From assembly GCF_052065695.1 (NCBI RefSeq), contig NZ_JBQHTM010000012.1:3915-67914 (forward strand): a stretch of 64,000 nucleotides of DNA, written 5' to 3'. Position numbers and translations under genes: made by a program. Under the pieces are notes generated by a model, which saw only the letters and a list, made by a program, of their open reading frames with translations, did not search any database and had not been told where the DNA came from. Each line of letters starts with the position of its first letter. Within the stretch, counting starts at the first letter, position 1. Of the stretch, positions 34,069-43,421 are shown piece by piece. This DNA is from Intestinimonas sp052065695. GTDB lineage: Bacteria > Bacillota > Clostridia > Oscillospirales > Oscillospiraceae.

Positions 34069-35942
34069 AAAAGCAGCTTGACATCAAAAAGCTCCTGATT
34101 TTGAACCTGCCGTATCTCCTGATGGGCTTGTTTGCCACCAACTTCGGGGAGGCATGGCGCATGGCACAGGGCGCGGACGCTTCAGCAAAAATGCTCTCCT
34201 TCTTCTCCACGCTGCCGGTGGCGCTGGCAAGCTGGTGGCCCAGCCTGCACCCGCTGGATTTACTGGTGGGCCTGTGCTGTGGCGCTGGTCTGCGGCTGGC
34301 GGTGTATCTGAAAAGCAAAAATGCAAAGAAATACCGCCACGGCATGGAGTATGGTTCTGCCCGATGGGGAACCCACGAGGACATTGCCCCTTATGTGGAC
34401 CCGGTATTCCAGAACAATGTGATTCTGACGAAAACCGAGAGCCTGACCATGAACAGCCGCCCGAAAGACCCCAAGACTGCCAGAAACAAAAATGTGCTGG
34501 TCATCGGCGGCTCCGGTTCCGGTAAGACCCGGTTCTGGCTAAAGCCGAACCTGATGCAGATGCACAGTTCCTATGTGGTGACAGACCCCAAAGGTACGAT
34601 TTTGGTGGAGTGCGGCAAAATGCTCCAGCGCGGTACACCGAAAATGCGTCCCAAGCTGGGCAAGGATCATCAGCCGGTAAAGGACCGGCATGGCAATCCG
34701 GTCTATGAGACCGTAAAGGACAAAAATGGCAAAGTGGTCTATGAGCCTTATCGTATTAAGGTTCTCAATACCATCAACTTCAAAAAGTCCATGCACTACA
34801 ATCCTTTTGCCTATCTGCACAGCGAAAAGGACATTTTGAAGCTGGTTACGACTTTAATAGCGAATACCAAGGGAGAAGGCAAGGCTGGAGATGATTTCTG
34901 GGTCAAGGCGGAAATGCTTTTGTACTGCGCCCTCATCGGGTATATCCATTATGAGGCTCCGGTGGAGGAACAGAACTTCTCCACCCTCATTGAGTTCATC
35001 AACGCCATGGAAGTCCGGGAGGACGACGAGGAGTTCAAGAACCCGGTGGACCTGATGTTTGATGCACTGGAAGCAGAAAAGCCTAATCATTTTGCCGTCC
35101 GCCAATATAAAAAATACAAGCAGGCCGCCGGCAAAACAGCTAAAAGCATACTGATTAGCTGCGGTGCGCGCCTTGCTGTGTTCGATATTGCGGAGCTGAG
35201 GGAGGTCACTTCCTACGATGAGCTGGAGCTGGATACGCTGGGAGATCGGAAAACTGCCCTGTTCCTTATTATGAGCGATACGGATGACAGTTTTAACTTT
35301 CTCATTTCCATGTGCTACACCCAGTTATTCAACCTGCTCTGCGAAAAAGCCGACGATGTGTACGGCGGGCGGCTACCGATCCATGTGCGCTGCCTTATCG
35401 ACGAGTGCGCCAACATCGGCCAGATTCCCAAACTGGAAAAGCTGGTGGCTACCATCCGAAGCCGTGAGATCTCCGCCTGTCTGGTCTTGCAGGCGCAAAG
35501 CCAACTGAAAGCCATCTACAAGGACAATGCCGATACCATCATCGGCAATATGGATACCTCCATTTTCCTGGGCGGTAAAGAGCCGACTACCCTCAAAGAG
35601 CTGGCTGCCGTGCTGGGCAAGGAAACCATCGACACCTACAACACCGGCGAGAACCGTGGGCGGGAAATCTCCCACTCTCTCAACTACCAAAAGCTCGGCA
35701 AAGAGCTGATGAGCCAGGATGAACTGGCCGTTATGGACGGCGGCAAGTGCATCCTTCAGCTGCGCGGTGTGCGGCCTTTCCTTTCGGATAAGTACGACAT
35801 TACCAAGCACCCCAATTTCAAATACACAGCCGACGCAAGCGACAAGAACACTTTTGACATTGAAGCGTTCCTGTCCACCCGGCTGAAACTCAAGCCCAAT
35901 GAGGTCTGCGACGTGTACGAAGTAGATACTCAGGGCGCTTAA
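34065..35942 (+). CDS. virD4: VirD4/TraG-type coupling protein
   Basis: A 625-residue inner-membrane ATPase that brings the relaxase-DNA complex to the type IV secretion channel. Two N-terminal transmembrane helices (about 10-25 and 60-85) precede the ATPase with Walker A GGSGSGKTRFW near residue 150 and Walker B CLIDECANIGQIPKLEKL near 445. The C-terminal segment is typical of TraG/VirD4. It is translationally coupled to the PcfB gene. Confidence 0.94.
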   Translation: MKKQLDIKKLLILNLPYLLMGLFATNFGEAWRMAQGADASAKMLSFFSTLPVALASWWPSLHPLDLLVGLCCGAGLRLAVYLKSKNAKKYRHGMEYGSARWGTHEDIAPYVDPVFQNNVILTKTESLTMNSRPKDPKTARNKNVLVIGGSGSGKTRFWLKPNLMQMHSSYVVTDPKGTILVECGKMLQRGTPKMRPKLGKDHQPVKDRHGNPVYETVKDKNGKVVYEPYRIKVLNTINFKKSMHYNPFAYLHSEKDILKLVTTLIANTKGEGKAGDDFWVKAEMLLYCALIGYIHYEAPVEEQNFSTLIEFINAMEVREDDEEFKNPVDLMFDALEAEKPNHFAVRQYKKYKQAAGKTAKSILISCGARLAVFDIAELREVTSYDELELDTLGDRKTALFLIMSDTDDSFNFLISMCYTQLFNLLCEKADDVYGGRLPIHVRCLIDECANIGQIPKLEKLVATIRSREISACLVLQAQSQLKAIYKDNADTIIGNMDTSIFLGGKEPTTLKELAAVLGKETIDTYNTGENRGREISHSLNYQKLGKELMSQDELAVMDGGKCILQLRGVRPFLSDKYDITKHPNFKYTADASDKNTFDIEAFLSTRLKLKPNEVCDVYEVDTQGA

Positions 35943-36161
35943 TTTCGTTCCGCTTTAGAAGGGAGTGATCTTATCTATTCGCCGCAACTGCCCTTTTGGG
36001 GCCATTGGCGTACAAAGCGGACAATCGCAAGAAAAAATAATGAAAAAGGAGGACAGCCGGAATCATGCCCCCGGAAACCGGGTGGCAGATTGTTCCGGCT
36101 TTTGTATGCCTATGAAACATGACAAACCTATTTTTTAATCAGATTCCGGCTAACAAACTAT
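35943..36161 (+). other. Intergenic leader of the Maff2 gene with a compound hairpin
   Basis: No convincing gene in 219 bases. A nested inverted repeat (AGCCGGAA at 36055-36062 with TTCCGGCT at 36093-36100, and an inner CCCCCGG/CCGGGTGG stem) is followed by TTTG. It could be a weak terminator or a transcript-processing site setting Maff2 levels. AAGGGAGTG at about 35959 and AAAGGAGG at about 36045 resemble ribosome sites without a matching gene. Confidence 0.45.
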
Positions 36162-36380
36162 ATGGCATTTTTTGAACAGGCAATCACCGTTCTTCAGACC
36201 CTCGTTATCGCGCTCGGTGCCGGTCTTGGTATCTGGGGCGTCATCAACCTGCTGGAAGGTTACGGAAACGACAACCCTGGTGCAAAATCACAGGGCATGA
36301 AGCAGCTCATGGCCGGTGCTGGTGTAGCTGTTGTTGGTATGGTCCTTGTACCTCTGCTCTCCGGGCTTTTCTCTGTCTAA
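36162..36380 (+). CDS. Maff2 family small membrane protein (pilin-like)
   Basis: 72 residues with two hydrophobic helices separated by a polar loop (GYGNDNPGAKSQGMKQLM). This matches the Maff2 family found in Clostridia conjugative elements. By size and position before VirB6 it resembles VirB2-type subunits of the transfer channel. No ribosome site is evident before ATG 36162, unlike its neighbours; the upstream hairpin may be involved. Confidence 0.83.
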   Translation: MAFFEQAITVLQTLVIALGAGLGIWGVINLLEGYGNDNPGAKSQGMKQLMAGAGVAVVGMVLVPLLSGLFSV

Positions 36381-36449
36381 GCGTCTCCGTATGAAATCCT
36401 TGCCGTTCCCGCAGTTTTGCGGGGGCGGCGGAAAGGAGGTTGACACCGT

Positions 36450-37319
36450 ATGGATTTCTTACTTGAAGCCCTGACAAATTGGCTGAAAGAAATGCTGGTA
36501 GGCGGCATTATGGGCAACCTGTCCGGGATGTTCGATTCTGTAAACCAGCAGGTCGGAGATATATCCGTACAGGTTGGGCAAACGCCGCAGGGCTGGAACG
36601 GCGGCATTTTCAGTATGATTGAGAATCTGTCCAACTCCATCATGGTTCCCATCGCCGGTGTGATTCTGGCGATTGTAATGACGCTGGAACTGATCCAGAT
36701 GATTACCGACAAAAACAACCTGCATGATGTGGACACCTGGATGATTTTCAAATGGGTGTTCAAGTCAGCCACAGCCATACTCCTTGTCACGAATACATGG
36801 AATATCGTCATGGGCGTGTTCGATATGGCGCAGAGTGTGGTGGCACAGGCATCCGGCATCATTTCTTCGGATACCGCCATTGATATTTCCTCTGTCCTTA
36901 CGGACATGGAACCCCGGCTGATGGAAATGGATTTGGGTCCGCTGTTCGGGCTTTGGTTCCAGAGTATGTTTATCGGCGTTACCATGTGGGCGCTGTATAT
37001 CTGCATCTTCATCGTGATTTATGGCCGTATGATTGAAATTTACCTTGTGACATCCGTTGCGCCCATCCCTATGGCTGCCATGATGGGCAAGGAATGGGGC
37101 GGCATGGGCCAGAACTATCTGCGCTCCCTGCTGGCGCTGGGCTTTCAGGCGTTTCTCATCATCGTCTGCGTGGCAATTTATGCTGTGCTGGTGCAGAACA
37201 TCGCTCTGGAAGATGACATCATCATGGCGATCTGGAGCTGCGTGGGCTACACCGTGCTGCTGTGCTTTACGCTGTTCAAAACCGGCAGTCTCGCAAAATC
37301 AGTCTTTCAGGCGCACTAA
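36450..37319 (+). CDS. VirB6/TrbL-like conjugation membrane protein
   Basis: A 289-residue polytopic protein with about six hydrophobic helices (for example IMVPIAGVILAIVMTLELIQ, MFIGVTMWALYICIFIVIYG, ALGFQAFLIIVCVAIYAVLV). It forms the inner-membrane pore of the type IV secretion apparatus in these elements. ATG at 36450 follows AAAGGAGG. Confidence 0.85.
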   Translation: MDFLLEALTNWLKEMLVGGIMGNLSGMFDSVNQQVGDISVQVGQTPQGWNGGIFSMIENLSNSIMVPIAGVILAIVMTLELIQMITDKNNLHDVDTWMIFKWVFKSATAILLVTNTWNIVMGVFDMAQSVVAQASGIISSDTAIDISSVLTDMEPRLMEMDLGPLFGLWFQSMFIGVTMWALYICIFIVIYGRMIEIYLVTSVAPIPMAAMMGKEWGGMGQNYLRSLLALGFQAFLIIVCVAIYAVLVQNIALEDDIIMAIWSCVGYTVLLCFTLFKTGSLAKSVFQAH

Positions 37320-37339
37320 AACGGAAGGAGGTTTCCACA

Positions 37340-37807
37340 TTGGCTTATGTACCCGTACCCAAGGACCTTACGAAAGTCAAAACCAAGGTCGCGTTCAACT
37401 TAACCAAGAGGCAGATGGTCTGCTTCGGCGGCGGGGCGCTGATCGGCGTACCGCTTTTCTTTTTGCTCCGGGGGCCTGCGGGAAACAGCGTGGCTGCCAT
37501 GTGTATGATGCTGGTTATGCTGCCCTTCTTCCTGCTGGCGATGTACGAAAAGCATGGCCAGCCGTTGGAAAAGATTGTGGGCAATATCATTCGCGTCACG
37601 GTGATCCGCCCCAGGCAGCGCCCCTACCGCACCAATAACTTCTATGCCGTGTTGCAGCGGCAGGCAAATCTCGACGAGGAGGTGTCACACATTGTTTACG
37701 GCAATCAAAAACTGGCTGCACCAGCTGTTCGGAAAAAACGAGGAAAAAGCTGTGCAGCCGGTCAAAACAAAGAAAAAGCTGTCCCGCGCCGACAGAAAGC
37801 AGATTGA
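37340..37807 (+). CDS. PrgI family conjugation protein (VirB3-like)
   Basis: 155 residues. The basic N-terminus (YVPVPKDLTKVKTKVAFNLT) and two close transmembrane helices (about residues 32-75) are typical of PrgI. The start is TTG at 37340, eight bases after GGAGG; the longer open frame from 37262 lies in the VirB6 gene. Its 3' end overlaps the VirB4 gene by about 115 bases in a different frame, an unusually long overlap. Confidence 0.83.
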   Translation: MAYVPVPKDLTKVKTKVAFNLTKRQMVCFGGGALIGVPLFFLLRGPAGNSVAAMCMMLVMLPFFLLAMYEKHGQPLEKIVGNIIRVTVIRPRQRPYRTNNFYAVLQRQANLDEEVSHIVYGNQKLAAPAVRKKRGKSCAAGQNKEKAVPRRQKAD

Positions 37808-40172
37808 AGCTGCCATTGCCCGCGCCAACCGCACGGACAAAAAGGAAAAATCCGCGCAGGACAGCATCTCTTATGAACGGATGTGGCCGGACGGTATCTG
37901 CCGGGTATCAGACGGTCACTACACAAAAACCATTCAATTTCAGGACATCAATTATCAGCTTTCACAGAACGAGGATAAAACCGCGATCTTCGAGGGCTGG
38001 TGCGATTTTCTCAACTACTTCGACAGCTCGATTCAGTTTGAGCTGTCTTTTTTGAACCTTGCAGCATCGGAGGAAACCTTTGCCCGCGCCATCAACATCC
38101 CCCTTCAAAGGGATGATTTTGACAGTATCCGGGTGGAGTACACCACCATGCTGCAAAACCAGCTGGCAAAGGGCAACAACGGCCTAATCAAAACCAAGTA
38201 TCTCACCTTTGGCATTGACGCGGACAGCATCAAGGCGGCCAAGCCCCGTTTGGAGCGCATTGAGACCGACATTCTCAATAACTTCAAGCGGCTGGGCGTA
38301 GCGGCGGAAACGCTGGATGGAAAGGCGCGGCTTGCCCAGCTGCATGGTATCTTCCACATGGATGAGCAGCTGCCGTTCCGGTTTGAGTGGGACTGGCTCT
38401 CCACCAGCGGTCTGTCCACCAAGGACTTTATCGCCCCCAGCTCCTTTGAGTTCCGCACCGGCAAGCAGTTCCGTATGGGCAAGAAATACGGGGCGGTTTC
38501 TTTTTTGCAGATTTTAGCGCCGGAGTTGAATGACCGGATGCTGGCTGATTTTCTGGATATGGAAAGCTCGCTCATTGTGAGTATGCACATTCAGTCGGTG
38601 GATCAGATCAAGGCCATCAAGACGGTGAAGCGGAAAATCACCGATCTGGATAAATCCAAAATCGAGGAACAGAAAAAGGCGGTCAGAGCAGGATATGACA
38701 TGGACATCATCCCTTCCGACCTTGCCACTTATGGTGTTGAGGCCAAAAAGCTCTTGCAGGATTTGCAGAGCCGCAACGAGCGTATGTTCCTTGTGACCTT
38801 CCTGGTGCTGAACACGGCAGACAATCCCCGCCAGCTGGACAACAATGTGTTCCAAGCCAGCTCCATCGCGCAGAAATACAACTGCCAGCTGACAAGGCTG
38901 GACTTCCAGCAGGAGGAAGGGCTGATGAGTTGCCTGCCCCTGGGTATCAACCAGATTGAGATTCAGCGGGGGCTGACCACCAGTTCCACGGCAATCTTTG
39001 TGCCGTTCACCACCCAGGAATTATTCCAGAACGGCAAAGAAGCTCTGTACTATGGCATCAATGCCCTGTCCAACAACCTTATCATGGTGGACCGCAAGCT
39101 GCTGAAAAACCCCAATGGCCTGATTCTCGGCACACCGGGTTCCGGTAAATCTTTCAGCGCCAAGCGTGAGATCGCCAACTGCTTCCTGCTGACTTCCGAT
39201 GAGGTGGAAATTCTGGACCCGGAAGCGGAATATGCCCCGCTGGTGGAGCGTCTGCATGGGCAGGTCATCAAAATTTCGCCCACCTCTACCAACTATATCA
39301 ACCCGATGGACCTGAATCTGGACTACTCGGATGATGAAAGTCCACTGTCCCTCAAGTCCGACTTCATTCTCAGCTTGTGCGAGCTGATCGTGGGCGGCAA
39401 GGAGGGCTTGCAGCCAGTACAGAAAACCATCATCGACCGTTGTGTGCGGCTGGTCTATCAGACTTACCTGAATGACCCGCGCCCGGAGAATATGCCCATA
39501 CTGGAGGATTTGTATAATCTCTTGCGGGCGCAGGAGGAAAAAGAGGCACAGTACATCGCCACAGCGCTGGAAATCTATGTGACCGGCTCCCTCAATGTGT
39601 TCAACCACCGGACCAATGTGGACATCAACAACCGTATCGTCTGCTATGACATCAAGGAACTGGGCAAGCAGCTGAAGAAAATCGGGATGCTGGTGGTACA
39701 AGATCAGGTGTGGAACCGCGTTACCATCAACCGTGCCGCCCACAAGTCCACCCGTTACTACATCGACGAGATGCACCTGCTGCTGAAAGAGGAACAGACC
39801 GCCGCTTATACGGTGGAGATCTGGAAGCGATTCCGTAAATGGGGCGGCATCCCGACCGGTATCACGCAGAACGTCAAAGACCTTTTGAGCAGCCGCGAGG
39901 TGGAGAACATCTTTGAAAACTCCGACTTCGTATATATGCTCAACCAGGCGGGCGGAGACCGGCAGATTCTTGCCAAACAGCTGGGCATTTCCCCGCACCA
40001 GCTTTCCTATGTGACCCACTCCGGCGAGGGTGAAGGACTGCTGTTCTACGGCTCCACCATCCTGCCTTTCGTGGACCATTTCCCCAAGAATACGGAACTG
40101 TACCGCATTATGACCACGAAACCGTTGGACTTAAAAAAGGAGGATGAACAGCATGACAAAGAAAGAAATTGA
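37692..40172 (+). CDS. virB4: VirB4-like conjugation ATPase
   Basis: An 826-residue ATPase powering assembly and transport of the type IV secretion system. Walker A is GTPGSGKSF near residue 480 and Walker B YYIDEMHLLL near 690. C-terminal motifs are GGIPTGITQNVKDLL and NQAGGDRQILAKQLG. The start is TTG at 37692 behind GGAGGTG, inside the PrgI gene, so translation is coupled. The longer frame from 37644 has no ribosome site. Confidence 0.93.
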   Translation: MFTAIKNWLHQLFGKNEEKAVQPVKTKKKLSRADRKQIEAAIARANRTDKKEKSAQDSISYERMWPDGICRVSDGHYTKTIQFQDINYQLSQNEDKTAIFEGWCDFLNYFDSSIQFELSFLNLAASEETFARAINIPLQRDDFDSIRVEYTTMLQNQLAKGNNGLIKTKYLTFGIDADSIKAAKPRLERIETDILNNFKRLGVAAETLDGKARLAQLHGIFHMDEQLPFRFEWDWLSTSGLSTKDFIAPSSFEFRTGKQFRMGKKYGAVSFLQILAPELNDRMLADFLDMESSLIVSMHIQSVDQIKAIKTVKRKITDLDKSKIEEQKKAVRAGYDMDIIPSDLATYGVEAKKLLQDLQSRNERMFLVTFLVLNTADNPRQLDNNVFQASSIAQKYNCQLTRLDFQQEEGLMSCLPLGINQIEIQRGLTTSSTAIFVPFTTQELFQNGKEALYYGINALSNNLIMVDRKLLKNPNGLILGTPGSGKSFSAKREIANCFLLTSDEVEILDPEAEYAPLVERLHGQVIKISPTSTNYINPMDLNLDYSDDESPLSLKSDFILSLCELIVGGKEGLQPVQKTIIDRCVRLVYQTYLNDPRPENMPILEDLYNLLRAQEEKEAQYIATALEIYVTGSLNVFNHRTNVDINNRIVCYDIKELGKQLKKIGMLVVQDQVWNRVTINRAAHKSTRYYIDEMHLLLKEEQTAAYTVEIWKRFRKWGGIPTGITQNVKDLLSSREVENIFENSDFVYMLNQAGGDRQILAKQLGISPHQLSYVTHSGEGEGLLFYGSTILPFVDHFPKNTELYRIMTTKPLDLKKEDEQHDKERN

Positions 40173-40521
40173 AAAAGGCGCAGGTCTGCTTCTGGCCGCT
40201 GTCAGCGGCTGTGAGCAGATGGTAGAACTGCTTCGCGCTGCCGTCCATTACTGCTATGAGCAGGAAAAGGCAGCAAAAAATCTCACGCCCAAGGGCTATG
40301 CCGGATTTACCCGGATTCACCATATCTGGACAGAGGGCATACCGGATGTTCCCAAGCTGTTTATGGGCAGCCCGATTCAGGATCGGGACATGGCAAGAGG
40401 AACCCTGATGGCGCTTTTCCTGTCCACAACGGTCTTTCCGGCAGAAACCATTCAGATTCCGGTATATGCGGAAACCTGTGTGCTGCTGGATGACCTGATG
40501 GCGGGTGGCTGGTATGCGTAA
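40153..40521 (+). CDS. Conserved element protein, 122 aa, unknown
   Basis: A soluble protein between VirB4 and the CHAP hydrolase. No domain is recognised; readable features are an N-terminal helical part and IHHIWTEGIPDVPKLFMG. ATG at 40153 follows AAGGAGG by nine bases (ATG 40144 is too close to it). It overlaps both neighbours, so it belongs to the transfer operon. Confidence 0.75.
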   Translation: MTKKEIEKGAGLLLAAVSGCEQMVELLRAAVHYCYEQEKAAKNLTPKGYAGFTRIHHIWTEGIPDVPKLFMGSPIQDRDMARGTLMALFLSTTVFPAETIQIPVYAETCVLLDDLMAGGWYA

Positions 40522-42211
40522 GGAACCGCGCCTGCACTTTACAGACGAGGAACGCGCTGACCCGGCGCTGGAAAAGCCCATCCGCAAGGCAGACCGGGCC
40601 GCCGCCAAAGCAGACAGGGCGCAGGCGAAAATCCCAAAAAAGCAGGTGCGGCAAAAGACGGTGGACCCTAAGACCGGCAAAGTGACCACCAAACTGGTGC
40701 TGGAGGACAAGAAAAAACCGCCCTCCAAGCTGTCCCATGCGGTCCGGGATGCTCCGGGAGATGCGGCGCTGGGGAAACTCCACAAGGAAATCCGTGAAAC
40801 GGAACAGGACAATGTGGGCGTGGAGAGCGCCCACAAGTCTGAGGAAAGCGCAGAGACCGGCGTTAGGCTGGTCCGGGAAGGCTACCGCAGCCACAAGCTG
40901 AAGCCATACCGCAAGGCGGCACAGGCGGAGCAAAAGCTGGAAAAGGCCAATGTAAATGCCCTGTATCAAAAGTCCCTGCGGGAAAATCCCCAGCTTACCA
41001 GCAATCCGTTTTCACGCTGGCAGCAGAAACAGGCCATCAAAAAGGAATACGCCGCCGCCAAGCGCGCCGGAAACACCGCCAACACCGCAAAAAAGACCGG
41101 CAAGGCTGCCAAGACGGTCAAGGAAAAGGCACAGCAGGCCGGAGCATTTATTATGCGCCATAAAAAAGGATTTTTGCTTGTAGGTGCTATTTTTCTTCTC
41201 ATCTGCCTGTTGCTCAACACCATGTCCTCCTGCTCCATGATGGCGCAGAGCATCGGTTCCGTTCTCTCCGGCACCACTTATCCATCGGATGACCCGGAAA
41301 TGCTGGCGGTGGAGGCCGATTACGCCGCCAGAGAAACGGCGCTGCAAGCCGAGATCGACAACATCGAAAGCAGCCATCCGGGATATGACGAATACCGTTA
41401 TGACCTGGATATGATCGGGCATGACCCCCATGAGCTGGCGGCGTTTCTCTCCGCCGTCTTGCAGGGGTACACTCAGTCCAGCGCCCAGGGCGAACTGGAG
41501 CGCGTGTTTTCCGCCCAATATACCCTGACGCTCACCGAGGAAATCCAGATTCGCACCTATACGGACGAGGATGGCGACACCCACGAATACGAATACCGGA
41601 TTCTTCATGTCAAGCTGGAGAGCCGCCCCATTTCCTCTCTTGCCACAGAGCTTTTGACCCCGGACCAGCTGGAAATGTATCAGGTGTACCGGCAGACGCT
41701 GGGCAACAAGCCGCTGATCTTCGGCGGCGGCTCCACAAATACCAGTGAATCCGAGAGTTTGGACGGTGTGGAGTTTGTAAACGGCACACGCCCCGGCAAC
41801 CCGGAGCTGGTGGAACTGGCCAAACGTCAGGTGGGAAATGTGGGCGGGCAGCCCTACTGGAGCTGGTACGGCTTCAATTCCCGTGTGGAATGGTGCGCCT
41901 GCTTTGTGTCTTGGTGCTACGGCCAGAGGGGTCTGTCTGAACCGCGCTTTGCAGGCTGCCAATCCCAGGGGGTTCCCTGGTTCCAGTCACATGGGCAATG
42001 GGGCGCGCGCGGCTATGACAACCTTGCCCCTGGCGATGCCATCTTTTTCGATTGGGACATGGACGGCAGCGCCGACCATGTGGGCATCGTCATCGGCACA
42101 GACGGCAGCCGGGTCTATACCATAGAGGGAAACAGCGGCGATGCCTGCAAAATCAGAAGCTACGATGTGAACTACGAGTGCATCAAGGGCTACGGCCTGA
42201 TGAACTGGTGA
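40514..42211 (+). CDS. Membrane-anchored CHAP-domain peptidoglycan hydrolase
   Basis: A 565-residue protein opening the cell wall for conjugation (VirB1-like role). A long basic cytoplasmic region (1-210) is followed by one transmembrane helix (about 217-235; FLLVGAIFLLICLLL), an extracellular stalk and a C-terminal CHAP domain. The catalytic Cys is in EWCACFVSWCYG near residue 460, and the His in DHVGIVIG near 520. ATG at 40514 overlaps the previous stop; GTG at 40505 is an alternative. Confidence 0.87.
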   Translation: MRKEPRLHFTDEERADPALEKPIRKADRAAAKADRAQAKIPKKQVRQKTVDPKTGKVTTKLVLEDKKKPPSKLSHAVRDAPGDAALGKLHKEIRETEQDNVGVESAHKSEESAETGVRLVREGYRSHKLKPYRKAAQAEQKLEKANVNALYQKSLRENPQLTSNPFSRWQQKQAIKKEYAAAKRAGNTANTAKKTGKAAKTVKEKAQQAGAFIMRHKKGFLLVGAIFLLICLLLNTMSSCSMMAQSIGSVLSGTTYPSDDPEMLAVEADYAARETALQAEIDNIESSHPGYDEYRYDLDMIGHDPHELAAFLSAVLQGYTQSSAQGELERVFSAQYTLTLTEEIQIRTYTDEDGDTHEYEYRILHVKLESRPISSLATELLTPDQLEMYQVYRQTLGNKPLIFGGGSTNTSESESLDGVEFVNGTRPGNPELVELAKRQVGNVGGQPYWSWYGFNSRVEWCACFVSWCYGQRGLSEPRFAGCQSQGVPWFQSHGQWGARGYDNLAPGDAIFFDWDMDGSADHVGIVIGTDGSRVYTIEGNSGDACKIRSYDVNYECIKGYGLMNW

Positions 42212-42239
42212 CAAATCTTTTGATAAGGAGTGATTGATT

Positions 42240-42482
42240 ATGGCTACGAAAATCGAACGCATTGGCCGGGAAATTACGAAAACCCGTGAGAAAATCGCAG
42301 AGTATCAGGAAAAGCTGAAAGCGCTGGAAGCGCAGAAAACCGAAGCGGAAAATCTGGAGATCGTCCAGATGGTGCGCGCTATGCGTATGACCCCGGAGCA
42401 GTTAAGCGCCATGCTGTCCGGCGGCACACTCCCCGGTATGGATGCTCATGAAGAACAGGAGGACACCGCCCATGAAGAATAA
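42240..42482 (+). CDS. DUF4315 family small coiled-coil protein
   Basis: 80 residues with a heptad-rich coiled coil (IERIGREITKTREKIAEYQE) followed by an acidic tail. It matches the DUF4315 proteins always found beside DUF4366 in these elements. ATG at 42240 follows AAGGAG. It overlaps the DUF4366 gene. Confidence 0.85.
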   Translation: MATKIERIGREITKTREKIAEYQEKLKALEAQKTEAENLEIVQMVRAMRMTPEQLSAMLSGGTLPGMDAHEEQEDTAHEE

Positions 42483-43230
42483 GAGAATTTTTAAGACCCT
42501 TTCCGCCCTCTGCGCCGCACTGGTGCTGATGGGCGGTTTTTCTGTCACCGCTTTTGCTCAAGGGCCGGAGCAGCCCCCGGCGGAGGATGCCACCAACGAT
42601 ACCAATGTGGTGGAAGAAACTGAGGACAGTCCTGTCCTGACCCCGGAGGGCAATGCTGCCCTGGTGGATGATTTCGGCGGCAACAAGCAGCTCATCACCG
42701 TCACCACAAAATCCGGCAATTATTTCTACATCCTCATTGACCGGGCCAACGAGGACAAGGAAACCGCCGTCCATTTCTTAAATCAGGTGGATGAAGCCGA
42801 CCTGATGGCGCTGATGGAGGACGGGCAATCCGCCGAGAAAGTGCCCGCTGTCTGCAACTGCACGGAAAAATGTGAAGCCGGTGCAGTCAACACCAAATGC
42901 GAGGTGTGCAGTACGGACATGACTGGCTGTACCGGCAAGGAACCGGAACCGCCAAAGGAACCCACGGAACCGGAGAAAAAAGAACCCGCAGGGTTAAATC
43001 CGGCTGTCCTGCTGCTGGTGCTGGCTGTGATGGGCGGCGCTGCCTTTGCCTACTTCAAATTTATTAAGGGTAAAGCCAACCATAAAAACAACAGCAATCC
43101 AGACGATTATGACTATGAGGACGGCGAGGAACTGCCGGATGAGGAAGAAACTGAACTGGAGGACGAGGAATCGGGCGAGCTGGACGCTGACAGGGGCGGC
43201 GGTGAAGAAAGTGAGGATGACACCCTATGA
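42472..43230 (+). CDS. DUF4366 family exported membrane protein
   Basis: 252 residues: signal peptide (about 1-28, ending TAFAQ), an extracellular domain with GNYFYILIDRANEDKETVHF-like sequence (near residue 85), a Cys-rich segment, a C-terminal transmembrane helix (about 178-195) and a very acidic cytoplasmic tail. ATG at 42472 follows AGGAGG. It probably forms part of the extracellular transfer apparatus. Confidence 0.85.
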   Translation: MKNKRIFKTLSALCAALVLMGGFSVTAFAQGPEQPPAEDATNDTNVVEETEDSPVLTPEGNAALVDDFGGNKQLITVTTKSGNYFYILIDRANEDKETAVHFLNQVDEADLMALMEDGQSAEKVPAVCNCTEKCEAGAVNTKCEVCSTDMTGCTGKEPEPPKEPTEPEKKEPAGLNPAVLLLVLAVMGGAAFAYFKFIKGKANHKNNSNPDDYDYEDGEELPDEEETELEDEESGELDADRGGGEESEDDTL

Positions 43231-43421
43231 CCCGGTTCACCGACAGCCCCTATGAACGCATGATGACACGCAGACCGGAGGGCGGGAAGGACACTTCCCG
43301 TCCTCTCTCTTTACCCAAAAGCCACCCCTGCTATGGCTGTGGGAATTATGGTCAGCCCTGCGTGGGAGTCTGCCATCGTGAGATGGAACGATGGCTCAAA
43401 GAAAGGAAACGAAAAAAATGA
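43227..43421 (+). CDS. Small cysteine-rich element protein, 64 aa
   Basis: It overlaps the previous stop by ATGA. A cysteine set (CYGCGNYGQPCVGVC) could bind zinc or a cluster; the C-terminus is very basic. A conserved companion in this element family, with no known function. Confidence 0.72.
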   Translation: MTRFTDSPYERMMTRRPEGGKDTSRPLSLPKSHPCYGCGNYGQPCVGVCHREMERWLKERKRKK

